Shown here piece after piece: positions 1 through 7,076 of a stretch of DNA of 7,362 nucleotides. Position 1 is the stretch's first letter. Every line of letters begins with the position of its first letter. Under the pieces are notes generated by a model that was not told the DNA's origin, searched no databases, and worked only from the letters and a program-made list of their open reading frames with translations. The DNA comes from Pseudomonadota bacterium (GTDB lineage Bacteria; Pseudomonadota; Gammaproteobacteria; DAOUQR01): positions 1-7,362 of the forward strand of contig DAOUQR010000048.1 in assembly GCA_030625525.1 (NCBI GenBank), written 5' to 3'. A program made the position numbers and the translations under genes.

Positions 1-1287
1 GATCACTATGGTCGTTTGATGGGAAAACGTCTTGAACCCCAGTTTTTCCTTGAGAACTGTGAATCAGGTATTGGCGCTTGCAACTACCTCCTCACCGTTG
101 ATATGGAAATGAATCCCATCGAAGGCTACGACTTTACTAATTGGGAAAGTGGCTACGGTGATTTTTTAATGCAACCGGATATGGGAACACTCCGTATCGC
201 AAGTTGGTTAGATAAAACAGCTATCGTCTTATGCGATCTGCTTGATGAAAAAACGCATCAACACATTTCAGTCTCACCGCGCAGCATTTTAAAATCCATG
301 ATCAAGCGCGCAGACAAATTAAAACTTAGCGCAAAAGGCGCATCCGAATTAGAATATTATTTATTCGAAGACAGTTATAAAGAAGCCAATGCCAAAGACT
401 ACAACGATCTCGAACCTGTCGGTTGGTATATTGAAGATTATCATTTGTTACAAGGCACACGTGAAGAATTTTTTAATGCCGCAGCGCGAAAACATTTACA
501 AAAATCCGGTATCCCCGTCGAAAACTCCAAAGGTGAATTTGGACTCGGCCAACATGAATTAAACGTCCGTTACACCGATGTATTAACCATGGCGGATAAT
601 CACAGCGTTTTTAAACAATGCTTAAAAGAAATCGCGGATCAAACCGGCGTCTCTGTTTCTTTCATGGCAAAATTGGATGACCAACAAGCCGGCTCAAGTT
701 GCCATTTACATGTCAGTTTATGGAAAGACGGTCGCAATGCGTTTGCGGGTGATGAAGATTTTCACGGTGTAAAATGCTCACCACTTTTCAAACAATTTTT
801 AGCCGGCTGGATCCAGTACACGCCCGAACTTATGATTTGTTATGCGCCGACTGTCAATTCCTATAAGCGTTATCAAAATGCTTCATGGGCACCCACACGA
901 CTTGCCTGGAGCGTAGATAATCGCACCGCAGGATTTCGCATCGTTGGACACGGTGAAAGTTTACGCATTGAATGTCGCATCCCTGGTGCCGATTGCAATC
1001 CTTACCTCGCGTTCGCTGCCGCCCTGGCCTCCGGTTTAGCCGGTATCGAACAAGAGCTCTCACCACCCGATCCCTTCCGAGGTGATATTTATAAAGCGGC
1101 TCATTTACCGCATGTACCCGAAACACTGCAACAGGCGGTTAACTTATTTAAAGACAGCGAGTTTGCAAAGCTCAGCTTCGGTGAAAACGTGGTCAAACAT
1201 TACAGCCATTTTTGCCAAGAAGAACAAAACGCCTATAACGCCGCCGTGACGGATTGGGAACTTAAACGTTATTTTGAAAGAATTTAA
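1..1287 (+). CDS. Glutamine synthetase family gamma-glutamyl-amine ligase (GlnA4/PuuA-like), 5' partial
   Basis: This gene likely joins the gamma-carboxyl of glutamate to an amine using ATP in the cytoplasm, as the first step of amine use or detoxification. The frame is open to base 1, so the true start lies upstream; 428 residues are visible and roughly 20-40 are missing compared with relatives. In visible-residue numbering, the metal-binding ELE is near 116-118, GQHE near 183-186, a HLHVSL version of the glutamine synthetase histidine motif near 235-240, NSYKR near 286-290, DNRTAGFRIV near 306-315 and ECRIPGADCNPYLA near 324-337. The NLYDLP adenylylation loop of housekeeping GlnA is absent, which argues against ordinary ammonia assimilation. 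From memory it resembles mycobacterial GlnA4 closely, including a C-terminus near AAVTDWE..R.FER. The substrate is not readable from sequence: ethanolamine is favoured by the neighbouring dehydrogenases, and a polyamine or monoamine is the alternative. The family assignment is very secure. Confidence 0.93.
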   Translation, partial: DHYGRLMGKRLEPQFFLENCESGIGACNYLLTVDMEMNPIEGYDFTNWESGYGDFLMQPDMGTLRIASWLDKTAIVLCDLLDEKTHQHISVSPRSILKSMIKRADKLKLSAKGASELEYYLFEDSYKEANAKDYNDLEPVGWYIEDYHLLQGTREEFFNAAARKHLQKSGIPVENSKGEFGLGQHELNVRYTDVLTMADNHSVFKQCLKEIADQTGVSVSFMAKLDDQQAGSSCHLHVSLWKDGRNAFAGDEDFHGVKCSPLFKQFLAGWIQYTPELMICYAPTVNSYKRYQNASWAPTRLAWSVDNRTAGFRIVGHGESLRIECRIPGADCNPYLAFAAALASGLAGIEQELSPPDPFRGDIYKAAHLPHVPETLQQAVNLFKDSEFAKLSFGENVVKHYSHFCQEEQNAYNAAVTDWELKRYFERI

Positions 1288-1289
1288 AC

Positions 1290-1991
1290 ATGAAAAAACC
1301 AAAAATCGCCATTACAACTTATGGCACTCTTGTGCATGAAAAATTTAATTTACCGAAAGAATATGTTGAAGCCATTATTGACGCCGGCGGCATTCCCTAC
1401 CTCTTGCCGCCTTCTGATTTAAGTGCCGTTGAAGTTATCGATGGCATGGATGCAGTGATACTGACCGGCGGTGGTGATTTACATCCCTCGCTCTACGGTG
1501 GCCAACATCATGAAACGATGTACAACTTCGACAGTGTACGCGATACCTTTGAATTAGAAATCGCTGAACATGCTATTCAACAACAAATACCGTGTCTTGG
1601 GATCTGTCGCGGCAGTCAAGTCATCAACGTCGCTTTAGGTGGAACCTTATATGAGCACCTCCCAGATTATTTAGGCGATACTGTTAAGCACCGTGCCCAA
1701 CCGCGTAATCCTATCCTACATAATGTGACGCTCAATCGCCAAAGTCGATTGTTTCAAATCATGGGTGAAGAACAATTTTCGGTTTCTTCATACCATCACC
1801 AAGGGATCAAACAACTCGCAAAAGATTTAACCGCTGTCGCGCATTCACCAGACCAACTCATTGAAGCCTATGAATTAAGCTCACACCCGTGGTTGATCGG
1901 CGTGCAATGGCATCCAGAACATTCACTGGATGACATTCCTATTCACCGTCGCTTATTCGAGAATTTAGTCAATTTTTTACAGAAGGATTAA
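1290..1991 (+). CDS. Class I glutamine amidotransferase-like gamma-glutamyl hydrolase (peptidase C26, PuuD-like)
   Basis: This 233-residue protein probably hydrolyses the gamma-glutamyl amide left after the amine part has been oxidised, releasing glutamate. It has TGGGD at 59-63, the nucleophile elbow GICRG at 104-108 with Cys106 as nucleophile, an SSYHHQ motif at 166-171 typical of gamma-glutamyl-GABA hydrolases, and QWHPE at 206-210 supplying His208 and Glu210 of the triad. Length is slightly below that of E. coli PuuD (about 254). The ATG lies two bases after the stop of the synthetase gene, and the only Shine-Dalgarno candidate is a weak GAAAG inside that gene's end, so translation is probably coupled. 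No synthase domain is attached, which supports a stand-alone hydrolase rather than a biosynthetic amidotransferase subunit. The exact substrate, gamma-glutamylglycine, gamma-glutamyl-GABA or similar, is inferred from context only. Confidence 0.9.
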   Translation: MKKPKIAITTYGTLVHEKFNLPKEYVEAIIDAGGIPYLLPPSDLSAVEVIDGMDAVILTGGGDLHPSLYGGQHHETMYNFDSVRDTFELEIAEHAIQQQIPCLGICRGSQVINVALGGTLYEHLPDYLGDTVKHRAQPRNPILHNVTLNRQSRLFQIMGEEQFSVSSYHHQGIKQLAKDLTAVAHSPDQLIEAYELSSHPWLIGVQWHPEHSLDDIPIHRRLFENLVNFLQKD

Positions 1992-1994
1992 GCC

Positions 1995-2768
1995 ATGAGA
2001 TTAGCAAACAAAGTCGCATTAATTACAGGTGCCGCTGACGGTATTGGACGTGAATCAGCACTATTATTTGCAAAAGAAGGCGCGGCTGTTGTGCTCGTCG
2101 ATATTAATGATGAAGCGGGGCATGCAACCGTTCAGGAAATAGAAAAAGACAATGGATGCGCCAGCTTTTTTCACGCCGATGTGTCGAGTGCAAAAGATAG
2201 CGAAGCCATGATCGCTTTCGCAGAAAAAACCTACGGCCAGTTAAACATTTTATTTAATAACGCTGGCATCATGCACAGTTATGATGGCAATGCGATTAAT
2301 ACCGATGAGGCCACTTGGGATTTAACCATCAACGTGAATCTCAAGGGTGTGTTTTTAGGCTGTAAATATGGTATCCCCGCATTACAGCGCGCAGGCGGTG
2401 GTTCAATTATTAATACCGCCTCGATCGTCGCACTACTCGGTTCCGCTACGGCACAAATGGCATATACCGCGAGTAAAGGTGGCGTATTATCTATGTCGCG
2501 AGAACTTGCCGTTTTGCATGCACGTGAAAACATTCGAGTGAATGCCTTATGCCCTGGCCCACTTAAAACCGAATTGCTGATGAAATTTTTAGATACTGAA
2601 GCAAAAAAACAACGCCGTTTAGTGCATATCCCTATGGGCCGATTTGGTTTGGCTGAAGAAATTGCAAAGGCGTCTTTATTTTTAGCGTCAGATGATTCGT
2701 CTTATGTTACGGGTACAGAATTTACTGTCGATGGTGGGATCACCTCCGCTTATGTGACACCAGAATAG
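1995..2768 (+). CDS. Short-chain dehydrogenase/reductase (classical SDR), NAD-preferring
   Basis: This is a 257-residue classical SDR expected to be a cytoplasmic NAD(P)-dependent oxidoreductase. The Rossmann motif TGAADGIG is at 11-18. Asp36 at the end of the second strand suggests NAD(H) rather than NADP(H). NNAG is at 88-91, the likely catalytic Asn is 115, and the catalytic set continues with Ser143 and the YTASK motif with Tyr157 and Lys161. The C-terminal TVDGG near 244-248 is usual for the FabG-like group. Length is normal. The start is supported by an AAGGA Shine-Dalgarno at 1983-1987, seven bases before the ATG and inside the preceding gene. Placed between the gamma-glutamyl hydrolase and the aldehyde dehydrogenase, it may oxidise the alcohol of a gamma-glutamylated amino alcohol to the aldehyde. 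That role is inference; SDR substrates cannot be read from sequence. Confidence 0.92.
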   Translation: MRLANKVALITGAADGIGRESALLFAKEGAAVVLVDINDEAGHATVQEIEKDNGCASFFHADVSSAKDSEAMIAFAEKTYGQLNILFNNAGIMHSYDGNAINTDEATWDLTINVNLKGVFLGCKYGIPALQRAGGGSIINTASIVALLGSATAQMAYTASKGGVLSMSRELAVLHARENIRVNALCPGPLKTELLMKFLDTEAKKQRRLVHIPMGRFGLAEEIAKASLFLASDDSSYVTGTEFTVDGGITSAYVTPE

Positions 2769-2770
2769 GA
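2766..2770 (+). promoter_or_regulatory. Shine-Dalgarno of the aldehyde dehydrogenase gene overlapping the SDR stop
   Basis: TAGGA starts with the TAG stop codon of the SDR gene and ends seven bases before the ATG at 2778. The overlap suggests that ribosomes finishing the SDR help start the aldehyde dehydrogenase, consistent with one co-translated operon. Confidence 0.55.
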
Positions 2771-2777
2771 TTAGTCT

Positions 2778-4151
2778 ATGACTTTGAAAACTATCTCACC
2801 AATTGATCAATCTATTTATGCTGAACGTTCATTGGCAAACGCCGATGAGATTGAATCGGCTTTAGTCGTAGCGAAACAAGCACAACAAGAATGGCGTCGT
2901 TTACCTTTGTCAGAACGCCAATCCATTATCCACCGAGCAACTGCGTATTTTCTTCAACACAAAGAGAAGATTGCAGAGGAACTGACGTGCCAAATGGGTC
3001 GCCCGATTCAATGCACCCCGGGTGAAGTCGATGGATTTGCAGAGCGCGCATATTATATGAGTAGCATCGCAGAAGCAGCGCTAGCCGATATTGAACTCGA
3101 ACCGATTGAAGGCGTTCGACGCTTTATAGCAAAAGAACCCCGGGGCATCGTCGCGATTATCGCACCGTGGAATTATCCTTATTTAACCGCAGCCAATGCG
3201 TTGATCCCCGCCCTACTCGCTGGCAACGCGGTGATCCTAAAACATTCACACCAAACGCCCTTATGCGCTGAGCGACTTGTGCGAGCATTTTCTCAAGCCG
3301 GTTTGCCCGACGGCGTTTTTCAATATTTACATTGCGATCACGCACAAACCGAAAAATTAATTCAAGACTCACGTATTAATTATGTTTGTTTTACCGGTTC
3401 CGTGAATGCAGGCAAACGCATTCAATCGGTTTTAGCCGGAACATTTAAAGGATTAACATTAGAGCTCGGCGGAAAAGATCCGGCTTACGTCAGAGCGGAT
3501 GCCAATTTAGAACAAGCGGTTGAAAGTCTCATTGATGGCGCATTTTTTAATTCCGGACAATCTTGCTGTGGTGTTGAACGCATCTATGTGCACCAAGCTG
3601 TTTATGAAAAATTCGTTGAACACTTTGCACAGCTCACGGAGCACTATAAATTAGGTGATCCAAGAAAAGCAGAAACAACACTCGGCCCCATGGTTACGAT
3701 CAAAGCCGCTGATTTTATCCGAAATCAAATGCATGAAGCGATACAAGCTGGCGCAAAAGCACTTATCCATCATGCGTCTCACGACGAGTTTGGTTCCGCC
3801 TATTTATTCCCGCAAGTATTGATCAACGTCGATCACACCATGTCGGTTATGCGCGATGAAAGCTTTGGCCCCATTGTTGGGATCATGTCGGTTGAATCAG
3901 ACAAACAAGTCATCGAATTAATGAACGACAGCCCGTATGGTTTAACCGCTTCTATATGGACGCAAGATGAAGCCCGCGCAATCGCCTTAGGAGAAGAATG
4001 CGAAACCGGCACAGTCTTCATGAATCGCTGCGATTATTTAGATCCCGCACTCGCCTGGACTGGAGTCAAAGAGACGGGCTACGGGATCAGTTTATCCCGA
4101 CTCGGTTTCGATGCCTTCACCCAAGTTAAATCTTTTCATATACGGCGTTAG
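2778..4151 (+). CDS. NAD(P)-dependent aldehyde dehydrogenase (ALDH superfamily)
   Basis: This 457-residue ALDH should oxidise an aldehyde to a carboxylate in the cytoplasm. Motifs occur in the standard order: APWNYPY at 129-135 with oxyanion Asn132, cofactor-contacting Lys155, FTGS at 205-208, ELGGKDP at 229-235 with general base Glu229, NSGQSCCGVERIYV at 258-271 with catalytic Cys263, and ESFGP at 361-365. The length suits the family and no catalytic residue is missing. TAGGA at 2766-2770, which overlaps the stop of the SDR gene, lies seven bases before the ATG and supports this start. As the last operon gene it probably converts the gamma-glutamyl aldehyde to an acid before hydrolysis. From memory, the ALDH beside glnA4 in M. 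tuberculosis (aldC) is the functional parallel. A succinate-semialdehyde-type or betaine-aldehyde-type role cannot be excluded. No convincing intrinsic terminator follows. Confidence 0.93.
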   Translation: MTLKTISPIDQSIYAERSLANADEIESALVVAKQAQQEWRRLPLSERQSIIHRATAYFLQHKEKIAEELTCQMGRPIQCTPGEVDGFAERAYYMSSIAEAALADIELEPIEGVRRFIAKEPRGIVAIIAPWNYPYLTAANALIPALLAGNAVILKHSHQTPLCAERLVRAFSQAGLPDGVFQYLHCDHAQTEKLIQDSRINYVCFTGSVNAGKRIQSVLAGTFKGLTLELGGKDPAYVRADANLEQAVESLIDGAFFNSGQSCCGVERIYVHQAVYEKFVEHFAQLTEHYKLGDPRKAETTLGPMVTIKAADFIRNQMHEAIQAGAKALIHHASHDEFGSAYLFPQVLINVDHTMSVMRDESFGPIVGIMSVESDKQVIELMNDSPYGLTASIWTQDEARAIALGEECETGTVFMNRCDYLDPALAWTGVKETGYGISLSRLGFDAFTQVKSFHIRR

Positions 4152-4176
4152 TGTGGGTTGCACTAAGTTTTCGTTT

Positions 4177-4192
4177 AACTGTCTGTGTCTGA
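4177..4192 (+). repeat. Direct repeat copy 1 (AACTGTCTGTGTCTGA)
   Basis: These sixteen bases recur exactly at 4243-4258 in the same orientation, 66 bases further on. Downstream the copies diverge: GGCAGAG here and CATCATA at the second copy. The copy lies 25 bases past the aldehyde dehydrogenase stop. The motif resembles short dispersed repeats found near REP-associated transposases in gammaproteobacteria, but that link is from memory and no transposase is present here. Confidence 0.7.
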
Positions 4193-4242
4193 GGCAGAGT
4201 GTTGAAATCTATAATGTCATGATTGTACGTGTGTTTTTGGAA

Positions 4243-4265
4243 AACTGTCTGTGTCTGACATCATA
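4243..4265 (+). repeat. Direct repeat copy 2, left edge of the inserted block
   Basis: The first 16 bases equal copy 1 exactly. Bases 4249-4265 (CTGTGTCTGACATCATA) match 7059-7075 exactly, and the AACT at the start also matches, with two mismatches between. The repeat contains the complement of the TGA stop codon (4261-4263) of the large minus-strand gene, so that gene ends inside it. Together with copy 3 it brackets about 2.8 kb. Confidence 0.72.
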
Positions 4266-6747
4266 GCTTGAAAAAATTGTTATTAAATTCGACATGAGCT
4301 TTTATTTCTTTCTCGACGGCTTTAGAATTATTAACGCTTTTAGAATCAAGCTCTTTGCTTGCTTGTTTCCTAGATTTCGAAGTTATTAAAGACAATTGTA
4401 CTAATTCGCTTGCTTTGCTTCTGTTATCAGTTGGTTTTTGACTAGGATCCTTTTCAGTTTTCTCCGTTTTTTCTATCTCTTGCTCGGTGTTACTTCTCGC
4501 AATTAAAACCATTTCGTCAGCAGGTATTAATTTTTTAATGCTTTGCTGCAATTCTATATTGATAGCTTTGTTTGCTAGATCACCTAATTGCACTATGGGC
4601 TGGTCTAAGAAGCTTTGATAGTTTATCAGTACAGCTTCAAAAATATGCGCAGCGGTAAGGCTTCCTTCGTTTTCTGCAATCGAACTAACAATTGATGCTA
4701 GTACTTCATAAACTGCAGTAGATATACTTGAAGGATCAAGGTGCTTGAAAAGAATATCTATACTATCAGCAACAATGTTGGCAATTTCTTGTGGGTCAGA
4801 TGTCAGTACTACAAAGTGTTCAACTAAACTAGTAGCAATTGCAAGGATACATTGGTCAACTTTGGATTTGGGAATTTCTGCATTGTTTGCAGTTTTGCTA
4901 ATTCTATCCACTGCTTTGTTTATTGCTTCAAGCAAATCTGCATCAACTGAATCCAAACTTGATATGATAGCCAGTAACTCTTGTTTTACCAAAATACACT
5001 CATAGAAAAACTTAGCTTCATCTACTATACCCTCATCAATACTGATTCTGATTACAGATTCAAACTTAGCCTGCATATTTTCTTCTTTGAGGAGCCATAA
5101 GTGTACTAAGCAAGGAGTATACCTTTGCAAAAAAACGTCGTCGAAGAGTAATAAAGCGCTATAGTATTTCCCATAAGTACCGTTATAACCGTAAGCACTC
5201 TTATATAATGAACGTAAGTCGTAATAAAACTCTGGATAATAAAACTCGACTGTTATGTAAATCCAGTCATCTATCTCGTCTGGTGTCTTATTTGGAGGTG
5301 AAAGTTCTGGATTAGTATTTTCAAACTCAGGTTTTTTGGAATTGTCTTCTAGCAATTTTTCAAACCGAGGATTAAGCTTTATAAGCGCGCCAGGTAAGGA
5401 CTCTCGTAATTGTAGCTTAAATTCTGCAGTTTTTATAACTTCCATAATTTCTGACTCTTCTTTTTGAGCCAAATTAATGTTGGATCTTATTGAAGACATT
5501 AGTTCAGCACATTTTTTTTGTTCCTGACGTACTAATTTTGCGAATGGTATTGGATAATGGTCTCGTATTCTCTGATAATGGTATTTAAAGCTTAATTTTG
5601 AGTACTTTGGTATATATTCGTCCGGATCTGTAAAAGCCTCTAACTCATACGCTTTCACACTATGGTGAACAACTTGCATGTACGGAAACTTATCTTTAAT
5701 TACCTTATCTAAAATATCACATTGCTTGGGATTTTTATCGTAAAAGAACCCGGCGCGAGTCTCATCGAGCCACGCAAATTGATCTTTAATAATGTCACAT
5801 CCAAAACTTTGCGGCCTGGTTAAACAAGCCAAACTACTTTTACTTTTGCGCTCTCCCTTAGTAGCTTTTTGCTTCCGCTCATTCGGCGCTGGTAGATTAA
5901 AGACAAAGCCTTTGTCTTCAGCACGCGGATCGCTAAACCAAGAAAAATTCTCCTCTAGAAATTGGCACAATTGGCTTGCTAATCGGGATGATTTAGAAAA
6001 ATATTCACCATCAATTTCTGATAACACATTTAAGATCGTAGCGATTAATTCATCTACCCAGCGGAGGTTAACATCTTTGGTATCAGAAGAAGATAACTCA
6101 ATTAATTTAGCAAGAATTATTTTGACTTGCCTATAGCGATCTTTATCATTAGTTCCTTTTTCTTGAGCATCGCCTCTAATATGTTGCATTAGCATTTTAG
6201 TTAAGGAATTAAAGATATCATTTGCATCTGGGATAATTAAGGCGTCCTTACTTCCATCGGTTGAGCACAGTGACTTATAGCGTTCATATATATATTGCAC
6301 TATACCAAAATCACTATTAGCTTTGGCAAGATTTATGTAAGGAGTTAACATATATCCTGCTAAGGTATTAAATCTTGGGTCTTCTAGATAATCGATTATG
6401 TGATCTATACGATTTAATTCTTTATGTAGCTTTTCTAAACCACCGTCGATAGATAAGCTTAAAATATACAATCTTAGTTGCTCAGAAATATTCGCAGCGA
6501 GAGAGTTTTCCCAATGTTGATCTATGAATTTTTTAATAACGGAATGATCTGGACGATCGAATACATATAACTGAATTAGGATATTTGCTGCCATTTTTCT
6601 AACTTCTGGGGGCTCATTAGATTCAAGCTTATTCATTATTTCACTAAGAGCTGTAACTATCCGTTCACCGTTATCCGAAGCAATACGGCTCATTTTTAAA
6701 ATTTGTTTGTAGCCATTTTTCAATGCAGTTATTGCTTTTGATTTCAT
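4261..6747 (-). CDS. Large hypothetical protein, 828 aa, unknown function
   Basis: I do not recognise this protein. An ATG at 6747 is chosen because AAGGAG (complement of 6758-6763) sits ten bases upstream; an in-frame ATG eleven codons earlier has no comparable site. The uninterrupted 828-codon frame argues for a real gene. I see no signal peptide and no clear membrane segment. From the chosen start, residues 1-270 look mainly helical, with a possible HEAT-like stretch near 43-80; 290-305 is a Lys/Arg/Ser-rich linker; 501-529 carries ten tyrosines in 29 residues; 590-745 is a run of amphipathic helices; 753-828 is rich in Lys, Glu and Ser and probably disordered. GC is visibly lower than in the operon, about one third against nearly half in single 60-base lines I counted, which suggests a different origin. 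It is convergent with the operon and bracketed by direct repeats. A scaffold, a secreted effector or a defence protein are all possible; none is supported by a motif. Confidence 0.8.
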   Translation of the reverse strand: MKSKAITALKNGYKQILKMSRIASDNGERIVTALSEIMNKLESNEPPEVRKMAANILIQLYVFDRPDHSVIKKFIDQHWENSLAANISEQLRLYILSLSIDGGLEKLHKELNRIDHIIDYLEDPRFNTLAGYMLTPYINLAKANSDFGIVQYIYERYKSLCSTDGSKDALIIPDANDIFNSLTKMLMQHIRGDAQEKGTNDKDRYRQVKIILAKLIELSSSDTKDVNLRWVDELIATILNVLSEIDGEYFSKSSRLASQLCQFLEENFSWFSDPRAEDKGFVFNLPAPNERKQKATKGERKSKSSLACLTRPQSFGCDIIKDQFAWLDETRAGFFYDKNPKQCDILDKVIKDKFPYMQVVHHSVKAYELEAFTDPDEYIPKYSKLSFKYHYQRIRDHYPIPFAKLVRQEQKKCAELMSSIRSNINLAQKEESEIMEVIKTAEFKLQLRESLPGALIKLNPRFEKLLEDNSKKPEFENTNPELSPPNKTPDEIDDWIYITVEFYYPEFYYDLRSLYKSAYGYNGTYGKYYSALLLFDDVFLQRYTPCLVHLWLLKEENMQAKFESVIRISIDEGIVDEAKFFYECILVKQELLAIISSLDSVDADLLEAINKAVDRISKTANNAEIPKSKVDQCILAIATSLVEHFVVLTSDPQEIANIVADSIDILFKHLDPSSISTAVYEVLASIVSSIAENEGSLTAAHIFEAVLINYQSFLDQPIVQLGDLANKAINIELQQSIKKLIPADEMVLIARSNTEQEIEKTEKTEKDPSQKPTDNRSKASELVQLSLITSKSRKQASKELDSKSVNNSKAVEKEIKAHVEFNNNFFKL

Positions 6748-6757
6748 GGTATAAATA

Positions 6758-6763
6758 CTCCTT
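6758..6763 (-). promoter_or_regulatory. Shine-Dalgarno deciding the start of the large hypothetical gene
   Basis: Read on the minus strand this is AAGGAG, followed by ten bases and then ATG at 6747. It favours the internal methionine (MKSKAITAL) over the upstream ATG at 6780, which would place this site inside the coding sequence. Confidence 0.7.
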
Positions 6764-6877
6764 GAGGATGCGGTATACAAATAGGTCTTAAACCCTTGAT
6801 TTGGTCAACAGTTTACCACAAATGTGTAGTTGTCTGCAACATTTAATTACAATATGTGTCAAGCCAAAATGGGGAAA

Positions 6878-6895
6878 TGGGGTCAGGTCTTCACA
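6878..6895. repeat. TGGGGTCAGGTCTTCACA motif, possible mobile-element end
   Basis: This eighteen-base string resembles a GGGGTCAGGTCTT phrase that I recall next to REP-associated tyrosine transposase genes in many gammaproteobacteria. Only one copy is present in the window and no transposase accompanies it, so calling it the remnant of an element is inference. Confidence 0.35.
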
Positions 6896-7008
6896 ACAGC
6901 CAACTCCACACAATCAACTGCTCCGCCTAGCCAAAATACAACACCGTTAAATTAAAACTATCCACAAACCTACCATAATAACATTCATTGATGGTTTCCC
7001 TGTACAAC

Positions 7009-7020
7009 TCTCAATTGAGA
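7009..7020. repeat. Perfect 12-base palindrome TCTCAATTGAGA
   Basis: The twelve bases equal their own reverse complement. With no loop it is a better candidate for a dimeric protein-binding site or an element-internal symmetry than for an RNA hairpin. It lies 39 bases before repeat copy 3. It may be chance. Confidence 0.3.
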
Positions 7021-7051
7021 ATTGCTGCAATGGAGAAGCTTTCATGGCTAG

Positions 7052-7075
7052 AAACTTGCTGTGTCTGACATCATA
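7052..7075 (+). repeat. Direct repeat copy 3, right edge of the inserted block
   Basis: Bases 7059-7075 match 4249-4265 exactly over 17 bases. Extending left, 7052-7056 match 4242-4246 with two mismatches between. HemB-like coding sequence begins within about one or two codons after this repeat, so the repeat marks the breakpoint in hemB. Confidence 0.7.
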
Positions 7076-7076
7076 T

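Larger units (their letters stand above)
6764..7043. other. Intergenic stretch between the large hypothetical gene and the hemB fragment
   Basis: I find no convincing gene here. It should carry the promoter of the minus-strand gene. The minus strand has TTGACA (complement of 6857-6862) without a good -10 at normal spacing, and TTGACC (complement of 6803-6808) followed at 17-18 bases by a weak CTATTT-like box, so no promoter can be assigned with confidence. It also holds the GGGGTCAGGTCTT-type motif at 6878-6895 and a 12-base palindrome at 7009-7020. The frame that leads into hemB is open from 6951, but its translation before 7077 does not resemble HemB. Confidence 0.5.

Noticed and set aside
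854..1126. Minus-strand open frame inside the synthetase gene
   Set aside because: It is antisense to strongly conserved glutamine synthetase motifs and has no plausible ribosome binding site or protein features.
1290..1991. Amidotransferase subunit of a biosynthetic enzyme such as anthranilate or GMP synthase
   Set aside because: The SSYHHQ motif, stand-alone length and position beside a gamma-glutamyl-amine ligase fit a C26 gamma-glutamyl hydrolase instead.
4188..4200. TCTG-AGG-CAGA mini hairpin as a terminator for the operon
   Set aside because: The stem has four pairs and no T-run follows, so it is too weak to call an intrinsic terminator.
4152..4260. CRISPR array from the spaced repeats
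   Set aside because: There are only two adjacent copies of 16 bases, with no further units and no cas genes.
6857..6862. Minus-strand TTGACA as the -35 box for the large hypothetical gene
   Set aside because: There is no acceptable -10 hexamer at 16-18 bases, so the perfect hexamer alone is not enough.
6869..6955. Short plus-strand frame starting MGKWGQVFTTANS
   Set aside because: It has only 28 codons, no Shine-Dalgarno, a low-complexity Thr/Ser/Pro translation, and it lies on the repeat-like motif.
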